Source of the DNA: Bacillota bacterium
Lineage (GTDB): Bacteria; Bacillota; UBA4882; UBA8346
NCBI GenBank assembly: GCA_023436305.1
Contig: JAEZJQ010000049.1
Coordinates: 1 to 49,941 of the forward strand
Direction: 5' to 3'
DNA: 49,941 nucleotides
Shown here: one piece after another, positions 17,522 through 26,157 of the stretch
How the letters are laid out: each line of letters begins with the position of its first letter
Numbering within the stretch: the first letter of the stretch is position 1
Translations under genes and position numbers: made by a program
The notes under the pieces: generated by a model
Databases searched by the model: none
What the model saw: only the letters and a program-made list of their open reading frames with translations
Told to the model about the DNA's origin: nothing

Positions 17522-18025
17522 ATGAAAACCGAATATATCATCCGTAAAGCCGTACCCGGGGACATTGAGTCCTTAATCGGTTTGTTAAAGATTTTATTTG
17601 AGATCGAAACCGATTTTAAATTTGATGAAAGTAAACAACGTCGGGGCTTACAACTTATGTTGGAAGCTCCGGACCAACGTTGCGTAATTGTGGCTGAAAC
17701 CGGCAACCAAATTATCGGGATGTGCTCCGCCCAATTGTTGGTTTCCACCGCCGAGGGCGGATTAGTGGCTTTGATTGAGGATATGGTAGTCACTGAAACA
17801 TACCGGGGACAAGGAATCGGAAAACATTTATTATTATTCATGGAAAACTGGTCGGTTAAACAAGGGGCCAAACGATTGGAATTGTTAGCGGATCGCGTTA
17901 ACACCCCGGCGCTACTATTTTATGAGAAGACAAATTGGCGTTGTACCCGGTTGATCTGTTTGCATAAAAAAACTAATTCAAGGTTAAACCGTACAAACTC
18001 TGGGTATTCCGCTTCCGGGAATTAA
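17522..18025 (+). CDS. GNAT-family N-acetyltransferase
   Basis: Acetyl-CoA-dependent acetyltransferase of unknown substrate, 167 residues. The IRKAVPGDIESLIGLL start, the IEDMVVTETYRGQGIGKHLL acetyl-CoA loop (motif A, RGQGIG at 95-100) and the FYEKTNWRCTRLICLHKK end are typical of single-domain GNAT proteins. GGAAGG precedes the ATG at 17522. The last 15 or so residues are polar and look like an extension past the usual fold end. It lies downstream of the modAB relics on the nif strand; a link with nitrogen fixation is possible from position only. Confidence 0.88.
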   Translation: MKTEYIIRKAVPGDIESLIGLLKILFEIETDFKFDESKQRRGLQLMLEAPDQRCVIVAETGNQIIGMCSAQLLVSTAEGGLVALIEDMVVTETYRGQGIGKHLLLFMENWSVKQGAKRLELLADRVNTPALLFYEKTNWRCTRLICLHKKTNSRLNRTNSGYSASGN

Positions 18026-18149
18026 TGGTAAAAAATTGATGCTGCTAGCTAAGAAAAGTTTTAGCACCTTTAATTAATTTCGTTCAGAATATTTTAACCG
18101 AAATTTAACTAAAATTTTACTAGATTGTGACCTTTATGTTATAGAATTT

Positions 18150-18238
18150 AAGGAGGTGGGATGATAACATTTCGTGTCTATTTTTTACTGTTACTTGCGG
18201 TGAACAGTTGAGATTTTTAGCTAAAATCGCCGTTTTTT
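18150..18238 (+). CDS. Possible 16-residue leader peptide followed by terminator-like hairpin
   Basis: A strong AAGGAGGTGGG site (18150-18160) runs into an ATG at 18161. The frame MITFRVYFLLLLAVNS stops at 18211. Right after it, GATTTT/AAAATC (18212-18228) folds, with TTTTTT at 18233-18238. A TAGAAT -10-like box lies at 18142-18147, but no good -35. It may be a leader with attenuator for the gene at 18400, a tiny hydrophobic protein, or chance. The spacing from site to ATG (4 bp) is short. Confidence 0.25.
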
Positions 18239-18287
18239 AACGAAATTTGGTTCTTTTAATTGTTGCTGGTTTTTTTACCAAAAAGAC

Positions 18288-18315
18288 TTGACATCTTCGA
18301 TTGACCTGTTAAAAT
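18288..18315 (+). promoter_or_regulatory. Sigma-A promoter for the NYN-domain gene
   Basis: TTGACA (18288-18293), 16 bp, TAAAAT (18310-18315). It lies about 85 bp before the GTG at 18400. Confidence 0.65.
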
Positions 18316-18399
18316 AGAGTGATACCGGGTAATTGTTTTTTAATTCGCAAAAATAATAATTTTACTCGTTTATTATATTTGCATTCAAGGGAGTAAAAA

Positions 18400-19266
18400 G
18401 TGGCTAATCATATAATGGAATTAAAAAATTTTACAAACGCTGCAATTTATGTAGATTATGAGAATATTTATGAGTTGTTAAAGTTTTATGGGAAAAACCC
18501 CTTCGATATTGATTTTTTCCCAATTATTATTAATAAGTTAAAAAACGATTATCAATTCAAAATCATAGAATTTATTGTTTATAGTAACTTTGAAAAAAAA
18601 GAATTCCAAGGCCGGCAGCAAACCCTGATCCAGAAACTCGGAATAGAAACCCGCCATTCATCAAATAGTGGCAAAAATTGCAGCGATCTGGAGATGACGG
18701 TGGATGCTTTACGTACATTATATAAAAATCCCAATGTAGATGTCTTTGTATTAATTTCCAGTGACCGGGATATTATCCCATTGATCAAAGCCATTAAATA
18801 TGAAAATAAAATCTCATTTACCATATCCACCAAAAAAGGGTTCAATCAAATTGTGACTAAATACACGGATTATCATGAATATATTGAGGACATTTTTCAC
18901 CTGACCCTCAAGGAAGAACCACATAATATTGATTCTCCGGAAAACGGCGGTTTAAAATTTGATGATAATTGTGAAACCATTACCGCCGAAGAAATTGACC
19001 GGGCCAAAGAGGTCAGCAAACTACTTTATGGTTCCAATGTGTGGAAAAAATATGAACAAGTCGGAGAAATTATTAGTTTAAAAGGATATATCAATATTCT
19101 GGCCAAGACGGTGATCCGTAATCAGGCGCAAATCCTGGAAGATTTTAAACTGGCGCACCACTTGCAATATATCAATATTTATAATGATCAGAAAAAGGGG
19201 TTGTGTTTAAGAGAAGGCCCCAAACGGGCCGAACTGGAAACGGAAAATGTCAAGGAAATTGTATAA
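18400..19266 (+). CDS. NYN (PIN-like) domain protein, LabA/DUF88 type
   Basis: A likely metal-dependent RNase of the NYN/PIN superfamily, 288 residues. The first 165 residues hold the domain: the first acidic site in AAIYVDYENIYELLK, the second in CSDLEMTVDAL, and the third in FVLISSDRDIIPLIKAIK. Residues about 200-280 form a separate helical and basic region (YEQVGEIISLKGYINILAKT) that could be an OST-HTH-like RNA-binding module, though this is a weak match. The GTG at 18400 is chosen because AAGGGAG lies 6-7 bp upstream; an ATG five codons in has no site. It has its own promoter and ends at a bidirectional terminator. Confidence 0.88.
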   Translation: MANHIMELKNFTNAAIYVDYENIYELLKFYGKNPFDIDFFPIIINKLKNDYQFKIIEFIVYSNFEKKEFQGRQQTLIQKLGIETRHSSNSGKNCSDLEMTVDALRTLYKNPNVDVFVLISSDRDIIPLIKAIKYENKISFTISTKKGFNQIVTKYTDYHEYIEDIFHLTLKEEPHNIDSPENGGLKFDDNCETITAEEIDRAKEVSKLLYGSNVWKKYEQVGEIISLKGYINILAKTVIRNQAQILEDFKLAHHLQYINIYNDQKKGLCLREGPKRAELETENVKEIV

Positions 19267-19270
19267 AAAA

Positions 19271-19301
19271 ACAAGGCAATTAATCATTATAATTACCTTG
19301 T
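19271..19301. terminator. Bidirectional terminator
   Basis: ACAAGGCAATTA/TAATTACCTTGT stem with one mismatch. A T-run follows on both strands (TTTTTTT on plus, TTTTTTTA on minus). It serves the NYN gene and the convergent oxidoreductase gene. Confidence 0.8.
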
Positions 19302-19335
19302 TTTTTTGTTTATTTTTGATTAATTTTTCGAAATT

Positions 19336-22300
19336 TTAGCCGTTAGCCAGCCTTTTATACATATCATACCGGCTTCGGGCGTCTTTCTCAGCGTTCTTGT
19401 AAAGGTTTTCGGCCATATCCGGGAATTGTTTCTTCAAGGTGGCATATCTTACTTCTCCCATGAGGAAATCCTGGAAGCTGGCGGTTGGTTCTTTGGAATC
19501 CAGCATAAATGGATTCTTCCCTTCCAATACCAGATCGGGATTATAACGATATAACGGCCAGTAACCGGATTCTACCGCTAATTTGCCCTCGTTTTGGCTC
19601 TTGCCCATATTGATGCCATGGTTGATACAGGGAGCATAAGCAATAATCAGCGACGGTCCTTTGTAGCTTTCGGCTTCAAGAACGGCTTTCAGTAACTGAT
19701 TTTTATTGGCGCCCATGGAAACCGAGGCCACATAAACATAACCATAAGCCATGGCCATTAAACCCAGATCTTTTTTCCGAACATTCTTTCCGGCGGCGGC
19801 GAATTTAGCCACAGCCGCCGTAGGAGTGGCTTTGGATGATTGGCCCCCGGTATTGGAGTACACCTCAGTATCCAAAACCAGGACATTGACATCTTCTCCG
19901 GAAGCAAGCACATGATCCAGGCCACCGTAACCAATATCGTAAGCCCAGCCGTCACCACCGATAATCCAGACTGATTTTTGGGTATATAAGTCTTTCATCG
20001 CGGCAACTTGCGTAAGAATGTTTCTCAAATCCCCACTGGCGGCATTTACGGCTTGATCGATAAGGGATTTTATTTTATTACCGGCTTGGCGTGAAGCAGT
20101 CCCTTCCTCTCTTCCTTCCAGCCATTCGTTAAAGGCCGCTTTTAGATCGCCGGAAATTCCCAATTCCATTGCTTGTTTCATTAACTGGGCCAGTTTTTTC
20201 CGCTGCTGGGTTACCGCCTGTTGCATTCCATAGCCGAATTCGGCATTGTCCTCAAATAAAGAATTGGCCCAGGAAGGGCCGTGACCTTCCCTATTGGTGG
20301 TGTAAGGACAGGTCGGCGCACTGCCGCCGTAAATCGAGGAACAACCGGTGGCATTGGCGATTAACATCCGATCACCGAATAATTGTGTGATTAGCTTCAC
20401 ATACGGAGTTTCACCACATCCCGCGCAAGCCCCGGAGAACTCAAATAAGGGCTGCAAGAACTGACTGCCTTTGACGGTCTGAGGATTGGCGACTTCCGGG
20501 GGCGCAGCCGGCAGGCCTTCGGCAAATTTAAAATTTTCACTTTCAGCTGCGGCAATGTTTTCCAGGTTGACCATCTTTAGCGGTTTCACCTTAGCCGGAC
20601 AAATATCGTAGCAGTTCCCGCAACCGGCACAGTCAAGGGGCGAAACTTGAATCCGGAATTCATGACCGGCCAATTCCTTACCAACGGCTGCCTTGGTTTT
20701 AAATCCAGCCGGAGCGCCTTTCAAGTGTTCCGTTTTGGCCACGTAAGGACGGATGGCCGCGTGCGGGCAGACAAAAGCGCATTGGTTGCATTGGATGCAA
20801 TTCTCCGGGTCCCATTCCGGAATAGTAATGGCAATACCACGTTTCTCATATCGGGTGGTTCCCACCGGAACCGTACCATCGGGTGAAAAGGCGCTCACCG
20901 GAAGTTTGTCGCCCTCCAGCCCAATAATGGGCTGAATAACACTACCCACATAATCGGGAACTTCCTCTACAATCACAGAGGCTCCTTGCTCGGTATTGGC
21001 CCAGGAAGCCGGGTATTTAATCTCTTCCAAAGCTTCCACCGCCCGATCCACGGCCGCCATATTCATATTCACCACTTTGTCGCCTTTCTTGCCGTAGGTC
21101 TTTTTGATGGCGGATTTGATATACTCAAAAGCTTTATCAACCGGGATTACTCCAGCGATTTTAAAGAAAGCTGCCTGCATGATGGAATTAATCCGGCCGC
21201 CCAGACCGACTTCGGCGGCAATTTTCACAGCGTCAATGTTATAGAATTTTACTTTTTTGGCAGCAATGATCCGTTTCATGGTCGCCGGCAGTTTTTCTTC
21301 CATTTCAGTGGCAGACCATGGTGAATTAAGCAAAAATACTCCGCCTTCCTTGATTCCATCCAGTACATTATATCGGGTTACATAAGATGGATTATGGCAG
21401 GCAATTAACTCTGCCTGGTCGATAAGATATGGCGACTGTATCGGGTTCTTCCCAAACCGTAAGTGGGAAATGGTGATACCACCCGACTTCTTGGAATCGT
21501 ATACAAAATATCCCTGGGCGTACATATCGGTATTGTCTCCGATAATTTTGATGGAGTTCTTATTAGCGCCCACCGTACCATCGGAACCTAACCCGTAAAA
21601 CTTACAGCGGTATACTCCCGATGGTGTGGCGTCAATAATGTCTTTGACTTCCAGGGAGGTATGCGTGACATCATCGATAATGCCAATTGTAAAATGATTC
21701 TTTGGCTTGGCTTCTTTCAGGTTATCAAAAATCGCCTTGACCATGGAAGGAGTAAATTCTTTGGACCCCAATCCGTAACGTCCTCCAACAATTAGCGGGG
21801 TGGTTTGTCTTTCCATGAAAGCGGTACAAATATCCTCATATAAAGGATCACCCGCCGATCCAGGTTCCTTGGTCCGGTCCAATACCGCGATTTTCTTCAC
21901 CGAAGCCGGTAAAACATTGAAGAAATACTCCGCCGCAAAAGGCCGGTATAGACGGACTTTAATGAGACCGACCTTCTCACCCTTGCTGTTAAGATAATTA
22001 ACGGTTTCCTCCACGGTTTCACAACTTGAACCCATGGTAACAATCACACGGTCGGCATCAGGGGCTCCAACATAATCAAAAGGTTTATAATTGCGCCCGG
22101 TCAGCTTCCCGACTTTCTCCATAACCTGAACCACTTTGGCGGGAGCATCCAGATAAAACCGGTTGGAAGCTTCCCTGCCCTGGAAGTAGATATCCGGGTT
22201 TTGCGCGGTACCCCGTTGATGAGGATGTTCCGGATTGAGAGCCCGTTTGCGGAATTCGGCGATGGCATTCCAATCCACCAGTTTTGCCATATCTTCATAG

Positions 22301-22857
22301 GCAATCTCTTCGATCTTTTGAACTTCGGACGAGGTTCGAAACCCGTCAAAAAAATGCAAAAACGGAATCTGGGTTTCAAGGGTCGCCAAATGAGCCACAA
22401 GCGCCAAATCCATCACTTCTTGAACCGACGCCGAAGCCAGCAAGGCAAATCCGGTTTGCCGGGTGGCGTTAATATCCGAATGATCCCCAAAGATGGACAA
22501 GGCGTGGGTTGCCAGCGCCCTGGCTGAGACATGAAAAACCGACGGTAACAATTCACCGGCGATCTTGTACATATTAGGGATCATCAACAATAATCCTTGC
22601 GAGGCCGTAAAAGTGGTGGTAAAAGCTCCCGCCGCCAATGAACCGTGGACTGCGCCCGCTGCTCCGGCTTCCGATTGCATTTCGGTAACCCTGACCGGTT
22701 GCCTAAATAAATTTAGACGCCCATGCGCCGACCATTCATCCGCTGTCTCCGCCATGGTGGATGAAGGGGTAATCGGGTAAATGGCGGCTACGTCACTAAA
22801 AGCGTAGGCCACATGCGCGGCCGCCGTATTCCCGTCGATGGTGACTTTTCTTGCCAT
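19336..22857 (-). CDS. nifJ: Pyruvate:ferredoxin (flavodoxin) oxidoreductase
   Basis: A homodimeric enzyme that oxidises pyruvate with CoA to acetyl-CoA and CO2, reducing ferredoxin. The single-chain product of 1173 residues has the usual fused-domain length. The N-terminal pyruvate-binding domain begins MARKVTIDGNTAAAHVAYAF, with IYPITPSS. Two [4Fe-4S] motifs follow near residues 690-750 (CIQCNQCAFVCPHAAIRP and CAGCGNCYDICP). The proximal cluster and thiamine site are ACAGCGETPYVKLI with GDGWAYDIGYGG, and the late cysteine is in YAPCINHGI. The ATG at 22857 follows GAGGAGGAA; an upstream in-frame start would place 21 non-family residues before it. As the only visible ferredoxin reducer near the nif genes, it may feed nitrogenase, as NifJ does in Klebsiella, besides central metabolism. 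Confidence 0.97.
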   Translation of the reverse strand: MARKVTIDGNTAAAHVAYAFSDVAAIYPITPSSTMAETADEWSAHGRLNLFRQPVRVTEMQSEAGAAGAVHGSLAAGAFTTTFTASQGLLLMIPNMYKIAGELLPSVFHVSARALATHALSIFGDHSDINATRQTGFALLASASVQEVMDLALVAHLATLETQIPFLHFFDGFRTSSEVQKIEEIAYEDMAKLVDWNAIAEFRKRALNPEHPHQRGTAQNPDIYFQGREASNRFYLDAPAKVVQVMEKVGKLTGRNYKPFDYVGAPDADRVIVTMGSSCETVEETVNYLNSKGEKVGLIKVRLYRPFAAEYFFNVLPASVKKIAVLDRTKEPGSAGDPLYEDICTAFMERQTTPLIVGGRYGLGSKEFTPSMVKAIFDNLKEAKPKNHFTIGIIDDVTHTSLEVKDIIDATPSGVYRCKFYGLGSDGTVGANKNSIKIIGDNTDMYAQGYFVYDSKKSGGITISHLRFGKNPIQSPYLIDQAELIACHNPSYVTRYNVLDGIKEGGVFLLNSPWSATEMEEKLPATMKRIIAAKKVKFYNIDAVKIAAEVGLGGRINSIMQAAFFKIAGVIPVDKAFEYIKSAIKKTYGKKGDKVVNMNMAAVDRAVEALEEIKYPASWANTEQGASVIVEEVPDYVGSVIQPIIGLEGDKLPVSAFSPDGTVPVGTTRYEKRGIAITIPEWDPENCIQCNQCAFVCPHAAIRPYVAKTEHLKGAPAGFKTKAAVGKELAGHEFRIQVSPLDCAGCGNCYDICPAKVKPLKMVNLENIAAAESENFKFAEGLPAAPPEVANPQTVKGSQFLQPLFEFSGACAGCGETPYVKLITQLFGDRMLIANATGCSSIYGGSAPTCPYTTNREGHGPSWANSLFEDNAEFGYGMQQAVTQQRKKLAQLMKQAMELGISGDLKAAFNEWLEGREEGTASRQAGNKIKSLIDQAVNAASGDLRNILTQVAAMKDLYTQKSVWIIGGDGWAYDIGYGGLDHVLASGEDVNVLVLDTEVYSNTGGQSSKATPTAAVAKFAAAGKNVRKKDLGLMAMAYGYVYVASVSMGANKNQLLKAVLEAESYKGPSLIIAYAPCINHGINMGKSQNEGKLAVESGYWPLYRYNPDLVLEGKNPFMLDSKEPTASFQDFLMGEVRYATLKKQFPDMAENLYKNAEKDARSRYDMYKRLANG

Positions 22858-22897
22858 GAGTAGATTCCTCCTCGAATGAATTTTATCAATATTTAAC

Positions 22898-22930
22898 CCA
22901 GCGTTCTTGTCCGATGACAAGAATTGCTGG
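22898..22930 (-). promoter_or_regulatory. Long hairpin in the oxidoreductase leader
   Basis: TTCTTGTC-CGAT-GACAAGAA (22904-22923) is a perfect 8-bp stem, extended by CCAGC/GCTGG across a small bulge. It lies about 40 bp before the start codon, inside the likely 5' leader. There is no T-run, so it may act as an RNA stabiliser or a protein site rather than a terminator. Confidence 0.5.
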
Positions 22931-22961
22931 AAGAAACAAGGGATGATTTTTATTTCCCTAG

Positions 22962-22985
22962 AATATAATAACGTATTTCATACGT
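22962..22985 (-). promoter_or_regulatory. Operator-like palindrome over the oxidoreductase promoter
   Basis: ACGTAT-TTC-ATACGT (22971-22985) is a perfect 6-bp dyad. On the minus strand it runs straight into TATTATATT, which looks like the -10 region. The -35 (TGATGA) is poor. This fits a regulated promoter, but the regulator is unknown. Confidence 0.45.
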
Positions 22986-23014
22986 CATCATTACAGTTTT
23001 AACAAAAAATTAAA

Positions 23015-23035
23015 CACCCGTTAAGATAACGGGTG
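23015..23035 (-). terminator. Terminator of pdxST
   Basis: CACCCGTT/AACGGGTG stem, followed on the minus strand by TTTAATTTTTTG, 25 bp past the pdxT stop. Confidence 0.8.
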
Positions 23036-23059
23036 CGATTGAATATTCTGTGATTAATT

Positions 23060-23629
23060 TTAACTGCCGCATAATTTAAGAAAATATTGATGAATCCTTA
23101 AATCCGGGGTTAGTTCCGGATGAAATGCGGCTGCCAGTAGATTTTCTTGCCGGGCCATTAGAATTTTTTCGTCTATTTTAGCAAGCACCTGAACTCCGGG
23201 CCCCACCTTATGAATATATGGCGCTCTAATAAAGATTGCGTGAAAATCAGGGCTACCAAGCTCTGTAATGGCCAAATCTCTTTCAAAACTTGCAATTTGC
23301 CTGCCGAAAGCATTCCGTTCCACTATAATATCCATCAATCCCAAACGTGGCTGATCGCTACCGTCGATATCCTTGGCAAGTAGTATTAGTCCGGTGCATG
23401 TCCCGAAAATGGGGAAACCGTTTCGGCCCATTTTCATCAAAACCTCCAGCATCCCGTACCTTACCAATAGCTTTCCTACCGTGGTGCTTTCGCCGCCTGG
23501 TATGATTAACCCCCGGATATCATCCAGTTGGTTTTGGTACTTAATCTCAACCGGTTCCACTCCGCATGCCCGTAACGAGTTACAATGTTCTCTTACAGCT
23601 CCCTGTAACGCCAATACTCCAATCTTCAT
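23060..23629 (-). CDS. pdxT: Pyridoxal 5'-phosphate synthase glutaminase subunit
   Basis: Releases ammonia from glutamine and channels it to PdxS for de novo PLP synthesis. The 189-residue product has the class I glutaminase features: GLIIPGGESTT, the nucleophile Cys78 in FGTCTGLILL, and the catalytic His and Glu in AAFHPELTPD. The ATG at 23629 lies 6 bp after the pdxS stop with only a weak site, so translation is probably coupled to pdxS. A terminator follows. Confidence 0.97.
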   Translation of the reverse strand: MKIGVLALQGAVREHCNSLRACGVEPVEIKYQNQLDDIRGLIIPGGESTTVGKLLVRYGMLEVLMKMGRNGFPIFGTCTGLILLAKDIDGSDQPRLGLMDIIVERNAFGRQIASFERDLAITELGSPDFHAIFIRAPYIHKVGPGVQVLAKIDEKILMARQENLLAAAFHPELTPDLRIHQYFLKLCGS

Positions 23630-23635
23630 CGACTT

Positions 23636-24517
23636 CTACCAGCCGCGCCCGGCGATCTTCTCTTCTGCTTTCATACCGCCCACCTGAATACCGCGCATGG
23701 CGGTACCAATTCCTTTGGATACCTCGGCCAGTAGCTTCGCGTCCTGGAAATGAGCGGTGGCCTCTACGATGGCTTTAGCCCGGGCAGCCGGATTATCGGA
23801 TTTAAAAATACCCGAACCAACAAATATGCCGTCACAGCCCAGTTGCATCATTAAGGCTGCGTCGGCGGGAGTGGCGATTCCACCGGCAGCAAAATTGACC
23901 ACTGGCAACCGCCCTTTCTCCTTAACTTCCTCCACCAGTTCGTAGGGAGCACCCAATTCCTTTGCAATAGTCATTAATTCTTCCGGTGGAGCGCTAACCA
24001 CCCGGCGAATTTCATCATTAACGGTCCGGATATGCCTTACCGCCTCCACCACATCCCCGGTACCGGCCTCGCCTTTGGTGCGGATCATAGCCGCCCCTTC
24101 CCCGATGCGGCGTAATGCTTCACCCAAATTGCGGGCCCCGCAAACATAGGGAACTTTAAATAGGTGTTTATTGATATGATAGAGTTCATCCGCCGGCGTC
24201 AATACTTCACTTTCATCAATATAATCAATTTCCAGCGCTTCCAATATTTGAGCCTCGACAAAATGCCCGATCCGCGCTTTGGCCATCACCGGAATGGTTA
24301 CCGCTTCCATAATCCGAATAATAACTTCCGGGTCGGACATTCTGGCCACACCACCCTCCGCCCGGATATCGGCGGGAACCCGCTCCAGGGCCATCACGGC
24401 CACCGCGCCTGCCTCCTCGGCGATCTTCGCCTGTTCGGGGGTGGTCACATCCATGATCACCCCACCTTTTAACATCTCGGCCAAACCTCGTTTAACCATA
24501 ACCGTTCCTGTTTCCAT
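23636..24517 (-). CDS. pdxS: Pyridoxal 5'-phosphate synthase lyase subunit
   Basis: Builds PLP from ribose 5-phosphate, glyceraldehyde 3-phosphate and ammonia as a dodecamer with PdxT. The 293-residue product is highly conserved: KRGLAEMLKGGVIMDV at the start, the substrate-binding lysine in PVMAKARIGHFVEA, the second lysine in RTKGEAGTGDVVEAVRH, and the GGIATPADAALMMQLG phosphate site. GGAGG precedes the ATG at 24517. First gene of the pdxS-pdxT unit. Confidence 0.98.
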   Translation of the reverse strand: METGTVMVKRGLAEMLKGGVIMDVTTPEQAKIAEEAGAVAVMALERVPADIRAEGGVARMSDPEVIIRIMEAVTIPVMAKARIGHFVEAQILEALEIDYIDESEVLTPADELYHINKHLFKVPYVCGARNLGEALRRIGEGAAMIRTKGEAGTGDVVEAVRHIRTVNDEIRRVVSAPPEELMTIAKELGAPYELVEEVKEKGRLPVVNFAAGGIATPADAALMMQLGCDGIFVGSGIFKSDNPAARAKAIVEATAHFQDAKLLAEVSKGIGTAMRGIQVGGMKAEEKIAGRGW

Positions 24518-24819
24518 ATTTTATAACCTCCGGTCTCGTATGAAGCGAATATTTCATTGAATCTTATTTTACAATAATGGCTTTAGGGATGCAAGAGAAA
24601 GACGATCCATTGTCCGATAATTCAGATAAAATTTAGGTAAATTTTTCACCTACCACTGCTACCTTAACCGGATCCCGAATCCTTCAACCCCATGGGTTGC
24701 AACATTACTCCCTTGGAGCCGCGTATATCAAAATCCGTTTTTGAATTTCGCTAAGTAATAGAGCCTGCTAAAAGCGCTCTGCCATTCGCAGAGCGCTATC
24801 GTTTTACCATTACTTATGT
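24518..24819. other. Intergenic region upstream of pdxS
   Basis: Carries the pdxS promoter area and, at its far end, the terminator of the next gene. No MocR/PdxR gene or clear operator was recognised and no ORF is credible. Confidence 0.5.
24773..24797 (-). terminator. Terminator of the 24820-25440 gene
   Basis: AGCGCTCTGC/GCAGAGCGCT perfect 10-bp stem with 5-nt loop, followed on the minus strand by TTTTAGC. Confidence 0.75.
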
Positions 24820-25440
24820 TTATTTCATCTCCAAGATGGCCTTAATCTTTTTCTTCACCTTATCATTCCCCAGTTTCTGCGCGAATTCAAATTTCGCTTT
24901 TAAATAGTTTTCAATCCGTTCCTCCGGCTGTTCCTCATAAAGCTCCCCCAGTACCTCTACAATATCCAACAATAACAGCCCGACTTGGGTATCCTTTTTG
25001 GATTGCAAATCGATACCAAGCAGCGTGTCGAGAATATTCTTACGATACTTTTGGGTATGATCGACAATCTTTATTAGGCCTTGAATACATTGCCGGGCGG
25101 TGATAAACTTTTCATCCTCGCAATGTTTCAGGTAACTTGAGCATATTTTTCCGAATTTATCGGCGCTGTCCCATCTGATATTCTCGGCTATAAGCATTAA
25201 GCCGATACTTCTTTGGTACGAATTGAGATCGTCAATCATCGCGGCGAAATTGTCCCAATAATGATATACCAGGTCGCACCGGGCCGATACTAACCGCAAG
25301 ATGGTAAAGATGGCGTACCGAATTGTATCGTCTTTCTCCTTGAGCCACTCCATCAGTAACACCATTTCGGCTTTATCGACTCTCTCCGCAATAGGTTCTA
25401 AATTGTCTTTGTTTTTGAGAATGAGGTTTTGGGTCAACAT
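24820..25440 (-). CDS. Helical repeat protein of unknown function
   Basis: Not recognised as a named family. The 206-residue product is soluble and almost entirely helical. Its repeating paired helices (EMVLLMEWLKEKDDTIRYAI, ITARQCIQGLIKIVDHTQKY, VGLLLLDIVEVLGELYEE) resemble HEAT or ARM repeats, and a Lys-rich tail follows. Such proteins usually serve as binding platforms. The ATG at 25440 follows AAAGGAG with 8-bp spacing; a GTG three codons earlier is too close to that site. It stands alone with its own terminator. Confidence 0.75.
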   Translation of the reverse strand: MLTQNLILKNKDNLEPIAERVDKAEMVLLMEWLKEKDDTIRYAIFTILRLVSARCDLVYHYWDNFAAMIDDLNSYQRSIGLMLIAENIRWDSADKFGKICSSYLKHCEDEKFITARQCIQGLIKIVDHTQKYRKNILDTLLGIDLQSKKDTQVGLLLLDIVEVLGELYEEQPEERIENYLKAKFEFAQKLGNDKVKKKIKAILEMK

Positions 25441-25629
25441 GGGGATCACTCCTTTGGGGATGGGAGTTATTGACTAGTACTTTTGAATAATAAAGTTTAA
25501 TTTTATTCTTTTTTATGTATTCTGTAAACCAAGCATGATTCCTGCCTACTGTTTTACCAATTTATTATTAAAAGATTTTGATCTCTAATTTTTGAAATAA
25601 AAGCAGTATAAAACAAATACGCAGTTTTT

Positions 25630-25887
25630 CTATATCCGCTTTCCGACAATCCCCTCCAGCGCTTTCACCAGCTGATCCGGGCAGGAAGTGGCCTTCCCTT
25701 CGCAACTTATTCCCTTGAGCTTCCGGATCACCTCCGCCACCGGCATGCCTTCCAGCAACCGGCTGAGTCCCTGAGAATTACCGTCGCAGCCATTTTCGAA
25801 GACAACTCGAATTAAAATGTCATTATCAACGACCAGACGTATTTGTCTGGCGCAAACACCCTTAGGTTTATAGACTAATTCCTGCAT
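25630..25887 (-). CDS. TSCPD domain protein
   Basis: An 85-residue protein with the TSCPD motif (KATSCPDQLVKALEG) near its end, a domain also found at the C-terminus of some class II ribonucleotide reductases. The stand-alone form is widespread in Bacillota with no settled function. It has four cysteines (KGVCARQI, ENGCDGNSQG, ISCEGKATSCPD) that could bind metal. The ATG at 25887 follows GGAGG. No ribonucleotide reductase gene is in the window. Confidence 0.88.
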   Translation of the reverse strand: MQELVYKPKGVCARQIRLVVDNDILIRVVFENGCDGNSQGLSRLLEGMPVAEVIRKLKGISCEGKATSCPDQLVKALEGIVGKRI

Positions 25888-25977
25888 GTTGTTTCCTCCG
25901 AATAAAATGGATAATCTTATTGATAATATTCCCCGTCGGCAAGGCGTAATCCTTTAAGATAGTAGTATTTGGCTTGG

Positions 25978-26050
25978 GGGAGTTCCCATTGTCTTTTTAA
26001 AGCTAAAATCAAGGATTCTTTATATCTATGTACGCGACTGTCTGTCGTAA
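25978..26050 (-). mobile_element. Decayed 5' fragment of a group IIC intron
   Basis: Directly behind the T-run of the cellulase terminator, the minus strand reads TTACGACAGACAGTCGCGTACA, matching the start of the intron at 1-123 (GTGCGACAGGCAGTCGCGTACA). The likeness continues for about 65 bp, including CTTGATTTTA and the GACA-TGG-AAC segment, then stops. The GTGCG start has decayed to TTACG and no other intron domains follow. The same position relative to a terminator supports a true insertion relic. A short independent RNA element shared by the two sites is the alternative. Confidence 0.5.
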
Positions 26051-26076
26051 AAAAACCCCCAGCCGTTTCGACTGGG
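26049..26076 (-). terminator. Terminator of the GH48 cellulase gene
   Basis: On the minus strand CCCAG...CTGGG, with an inner CG/CG pair, is followed by GGGTTTTTTT. It lies about 80 bp past the stop and directly abuts the intron-like fragment. Confidence 0.8.
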
Positions 26077-26157
26077 AGTCTGCTTAATTCAATTCTGGGT
26101 TATGGTGATTTGTTTTACCCTATTACTAATTAATTGACATCGACCGTTCAACTTCGG

